A stretch of DNA of 64,000 nucleotides, taken from an uncultured Prevotellaceae bacterium. GTDB taxonomy: Bacteria > Bacteroidota > Bacteroidia > Bacteroidales > Bacteroidaceae. The first letter of the stretch is position 1; every line of letters begins with the position of its first letter. A program made the position numbers and the translations under genes. The stretch spans positions 1 through 64,000 of the forward strand of contig CADCIB010000001.1 of the NCBI GenBank assembly GCA_902801375.1, written 5' to 3'. Shown piece by piece: positions 61,729 through 64,000 of the stretch. The notes below the pieces were generated by a model that saw nothing but the letters and a program-made list of their open reading frames with translations, did not search any database and had not been told where the DNA came from.

Positions 61729-63246
61729 TTATTGATGCTGCTCGCGAAGAAGGTCGTTGACGGTCTTCACGGGATTGAACGTTGAGAGGGGAACCTCTAC
61801 GAAGACGGTATTCCAATTGCTCATGGCTCCATTCCACAAGCCTGGCAGTTCCAAAGCCTTCAACTCCTTGCCATTTTTGCTCTTGTTGCTAATGAAACCT
61901 GTGGTCTTGTCAACGAAGTCTGGCAGGAAGAATGCCTTTCCCTGATAGTCCTTGATGGCACAGACCAGATCAACGGGATTGAAGTGTGTGCCTTCTGTGA
62001 ACATACGCATGTATTCCGCATTGTTCTTGTCAATCTGACTGCTCTCGAGAATCTGCAGGCTCACGGTGCCGTCTTGGTTGTAAGTAAGGAATGGTCCGCC
62101 GCCAGGCTCACCCACATTCTTCACGACACCACACACGCGCATGGGTCGGTTGAGTTTCATGCGCAGGTAATCGGCCAGTTGTTGGTCGTCGAATTTGTTC
62201 ATGTTCTCGTTTCGACAGCATAGTTCGTCGTAGAGGAAAGCGGCCATCTCGTCGAGTTCCTCGCGTGAGCAGTTTCCTTCATCAAGGCGGCGGAGATAGG
62301 CGAATGCCTTCTGCTGCAGGCTGACGAGCACGCCAGCAATGACCTGCTTATACTCCACGGTGTCTTGCTTCAGACGGTCGGGCACCACATTGTCGATGTT
62401 CTTGATAAACACCACATCGGCTTCGATGTCGTTCAGATTCTGAATCAGAGCGCCATGACCACCCGGACGGAACAGCAGGCTGCCATCGTCGTTGCGGAAC
62501 GGAGTGTTGTCGGGATTAGCTGCAACAGTGTCTGTGCTGGGCTTCTGTTCTGAGAAAGTAATGTCGAAATCGATGCCGAACTTCTTGGCATAATAATCCT
62601 TTTTCTGGGCAACACGGTTCTGGAAGAACTCGAGATGCTCATGGCTCACCGTGAAGTGGACGTTTGCCTGACCGTCGCTGGCTGCATACAGTGCGCCTTC
62701 CACGAGATGCTCCTCCATCGGGGTGCGTGCTCCTTCGGGATAGCGGTGGAACAGCAGCATGCCCTTTGGCAATTGACCGTAGTTCAACCCCGTGGCTCTC
62801 AGCATATTGGCTGCCACAGCCTTATAGTTGCCCTCGGCCAGAAGAGCGTCGATGCCCTTCCCCTCGTTCTTTAAGCAAGCAGAATTCAGCTCATCATAGA
62901 AGGCGAAATCCTTGATTTGTGCAAAGAACTTCTTCTCGAAATCGGTGGTTGGCACATCGTAGTCGGCATCGACAAAAGCAAACATATCCTTGAACATACG
63001 ACTGGCTGCACCACTGGCAGGCACGAATTTCACGATGCGTTTACCGCTGGCCTTGTATTGATTCCAACAATCTTCATAGAGTTTGCGCTCTTTCACATCG
63101 GGCGCAATGATGCCGTTCCCCACACTGGCTGCATTGTCGAGACGGAGGAACGGAAAGCCCGTCTTGAACTCGTTCAGCTGCATTTCAATCTGCTCTGGAG
63201 AGATTCCCTTCTGAGCGATTTGTTTCAGATCATTCTGTGATAGCAT
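61729..63246 (-). CDS. DUF4301 family protein
   Basis: 505 aa from ATG 63246 (MLSQNDLKQIAQ); the frame runs further up but across the promoter. DUF4301 is a Bacteroidetes family of unknown function. Visible: FVPASGAASRMFKDMFAF (a Gly/Ser loop that resembles a nucleotide-sugar-type phosphate loop, about 80-97), GLNYGQLPKGMLLFHRYPEG, LFRPGGHGALIQNLNDIEAD. The first block suggests a nucleotidyltransferase-like fold, as inference. No signal peptide. Single-gene unit. Confidence 0.85.
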   Translation of the reverse strand: MLSQNDLKQIAQKGISPEQIEMQLNEFKTGFPFLRLDNAASVGNGIIAPDVKERKLYEDCWNQYKASGKRIVKFVPASGAASRMFKDMFAFVDADYDVPTTDFEKKFFAQIKDFAFYDELNSACLKNEGKGIDALLAEGNYKAVAANMLRATGLNYGQLPKGMLLFHRYPEGARTPMEEHLVEGALYAASDGQANVHFTVSHEHLEFFQNRVAQKKDYYAKKFGIDFDITFSEQKPSTDTVAANPDNTPFRNDDGSLLFRPGGHGALIQNLNDIEADVVFIKNIDNVVPDRLKQDTVEYKQVIAGVLVSLQQKAFAYLRRLDEGNCSREELDEMAAFLYDELCCRNENMNKFDDQQLADYLRMKLNRPMRVCGVVKNVGEPGGGPFLTYNQDGTVSLQILESSQIDKNNAEYMRMFTEGTHFNPVDLVCAIKDYQGKAFFLPDFVDKTTGFISNKSKNGKELKALELPGLWNGAMSNWNTVFVEVPLSTFNPVKTVNDLLREQHQ

Positions 63247-63307
63247 AGTTTGATAATATAAAATAGGTTTTAGGTTGTGACTATGAGATAAATCAAAAAT
63301 CTTAGTG

Positions 63308-63339
63308 CAAATATACAAAGTTTTTCTGAAATACGAACG
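63308..63339 (-). promoter_or_regulatory. Promoter of the DUF4301 gene
   Basis: Minus strand TATATTTG (63308-63315) followed by C is a strong -7; the -33 region reads TTCG or CGTT at 18-20 bp and is weak. Confidence 0.55.
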
Positions 63340-63358
63340 ATTTCTAATAAAAAAGTGA

Positions 63359-63366
63359 TAACTTTG
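63359..63366 (+). promoter_or_regulatory. Promoter -7 element of the RelA/SpoT gene
   Basis: TAACTTTG followed by C; leader about 45 nt to the ATG at 63417. No clear -33 element. Confidence 0.5.
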
Positions 63367-63416
63367 CAGAAAAAATAAGCTGACCATACTTGATATTCAC
63401 AAAAGAACGGCGGATT

Positions 63417-64000
63417 ATGGACACGAAATTGATCTTTACGGCAGAAGAGAAAAGGGATGCGTTGCTGCTCCTCCGGAAGCTAAGGGAAGCGACGAAGGCC
63501 TTCCTTCGTGCCGACGACGAGAAAAACATCAGTCTGTTTCTCAAAGAAGCATTACGCCAGGGTGAGATCCAGCGTGATGCATTCGGCCTGAATCCTGTGG
63601 TGTTAAGTTTCCAGACGGCACTCATCGCCATCGAAGAGGCAGGACTGAAGCGCGACGGCGTCTTGGCCATCATTCTCTATACTTGTGTCTTCGGAGGCCA
63701 TCATTCCATTGAAGAGATCCGTCGGTCGTATGGTCAACAAGTAGCAACCATCATTCACGGATTGGTAAGGATACAAGAGCTCTACAAGAAAAACCCAGTC
63801 ATCGAGAGCGAGAACTTCCGCAACCTGCTGCTTTCGTTTGCTGAGGATATGCGTGTCATTCTCATCATGATCGCTGACCGTGTGAACCTCATGCGGCAGA
63901 TTCGTGACACCCATAACCTGGAGGCCAAGCGACAGGTGAGCGAAGAGGCCACTTACCTCTATGCCCCACTCGCCCATAAGCTGGGTCTGTACAAATTGAA
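63417..64000 (+). CDS. RelA/SpoT homologue, N-terminal part, cut by window end
   Basis: At least 194 residues are visible and the frame is open at 64000, so the gene is partial. It reads MDTKLIFTAEEKRD, then FGGHHSIEEIRRSYG, IIHGLVRIQELYKKNP, ENFRNLLLSFAEDMRVIL and IADRVNLMRQIRDTHNLE, and ends LYAPLAHKLGLYKL. That is the HD-domain half of a long RelA/SpoT enzyme, which make or degrade (p)ppGpp. The hydrolase HD motif is degenerate: the usual HD-x-x-E-D-T segment reads YTCVFGG. So a synthetase-type (RelA-like) role is more likely than hydrolysis. The ATG at 63417 is the only good start after the -7 box. Confidence 0.88.
   Translation, partial: MDTKLIFTAEEKRDALLLLRKLREATKAFLRADDEKNISLFLKEALRQGEIQRDAFGLNPVVLSFQTALIAIEEAGLKRDGVLAIILYTCVFGGHHSIEEIRRSYGQQVATIIHGLVRIQELYKKNPVIESENFRNLLLSFAEDMRVILIMIADRVNLMRQIRDTHNLEAKRQVSEEATYLYAPLAHKLGLYKL

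Overview
The window is chromosomal DNA of a Bacteroidota bacterium, most likely Prevotellaceae (Prevotella sensu lato). Evidence: promoters of the TTTG-N19-21-TAnnTTTG type recur throughout; secreted proteins end in type IX secretion (T9SS) C-terminal sorting domains; an LpxC-FabZ fusion is present; and the block purM-prfA-pyrF-HD-lpxD-lpxC/fabZ has the order familiar from Bacteroidales. Assignment below family is inference.

Region 1 (1-10760): pectin use. Two T9SS-type secreted proteins, a secreted PL1 pectate lyase, uronate isomerase (uxaC) facing them, then type I asparaginase. A 16-17 bp motif lies upstream of the promoters of the two plus-strand units and of uxaC and may mark one regulon. 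Region 2 (10887-14157): ROK sugar kinase and CDF metal exporter from back-to-back promoters, a tRNA-Thr/tRNA-Gly pair, and a DUF5715-like protein with a 45-bp tandem repeat in its coding region. Region 3 (14258-30345): mostly co-directional housekeeping genes: phoH, purC, menG, aroE, two TPM-domain membrane proteins flanking lemA, purM-like, prfA, pyrF, an HD hydrolase, lpxD, lpxC/fabZ, an outer-membrane barrel and a patatin.

Region 4 (30455-41088, minus): a secreted glycan-binding/degrading cluster. A 301-aa T9SS protein is translationally coupled to a GH128-like glucanase carrying three further copies of the same binding module; next come a 22-bp-period repeat array, a 1333-aa multidomain T9SS protein and a small acidic protein. 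That small protein resembles the one after the first T9SS protein of region 1, so a giant-plus-small-acidic pairing occurs twice. A peptide transporter lies upstream. A long MscS channel (41229-43601) follows on the plus strand.

Region 5 (43682-61497, minus): an exopolysaccharide/capsule locus in two transcription units. The first has wza, a Wzc-like co-polymerase/kinase and an acyltransferase. The second, behind a separate promoter and a leader of about 390 nt, has rfbA, rfbC, an acyltransferase, flippase, polymerase, GT2, GT4, an FrhB-type iron-sulfur protein, pyruvyl transferase, GT4, a WecG/TagA transferase and the priming phosphosugar transferase. Region 6: DUF4301 protein (minus) diverging from a RelA/SpoT gene cut by the window end.

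The strongest leads beyond routine annotation are the giant/small-acidic gene pairs, the two 22-bp-period arrays (34785-34910 and 57375-57440), the heptamer repeat inside a sorting domain (5034-5061), the shared pectin-region motif and the module shared between adjacent secreted proteins.
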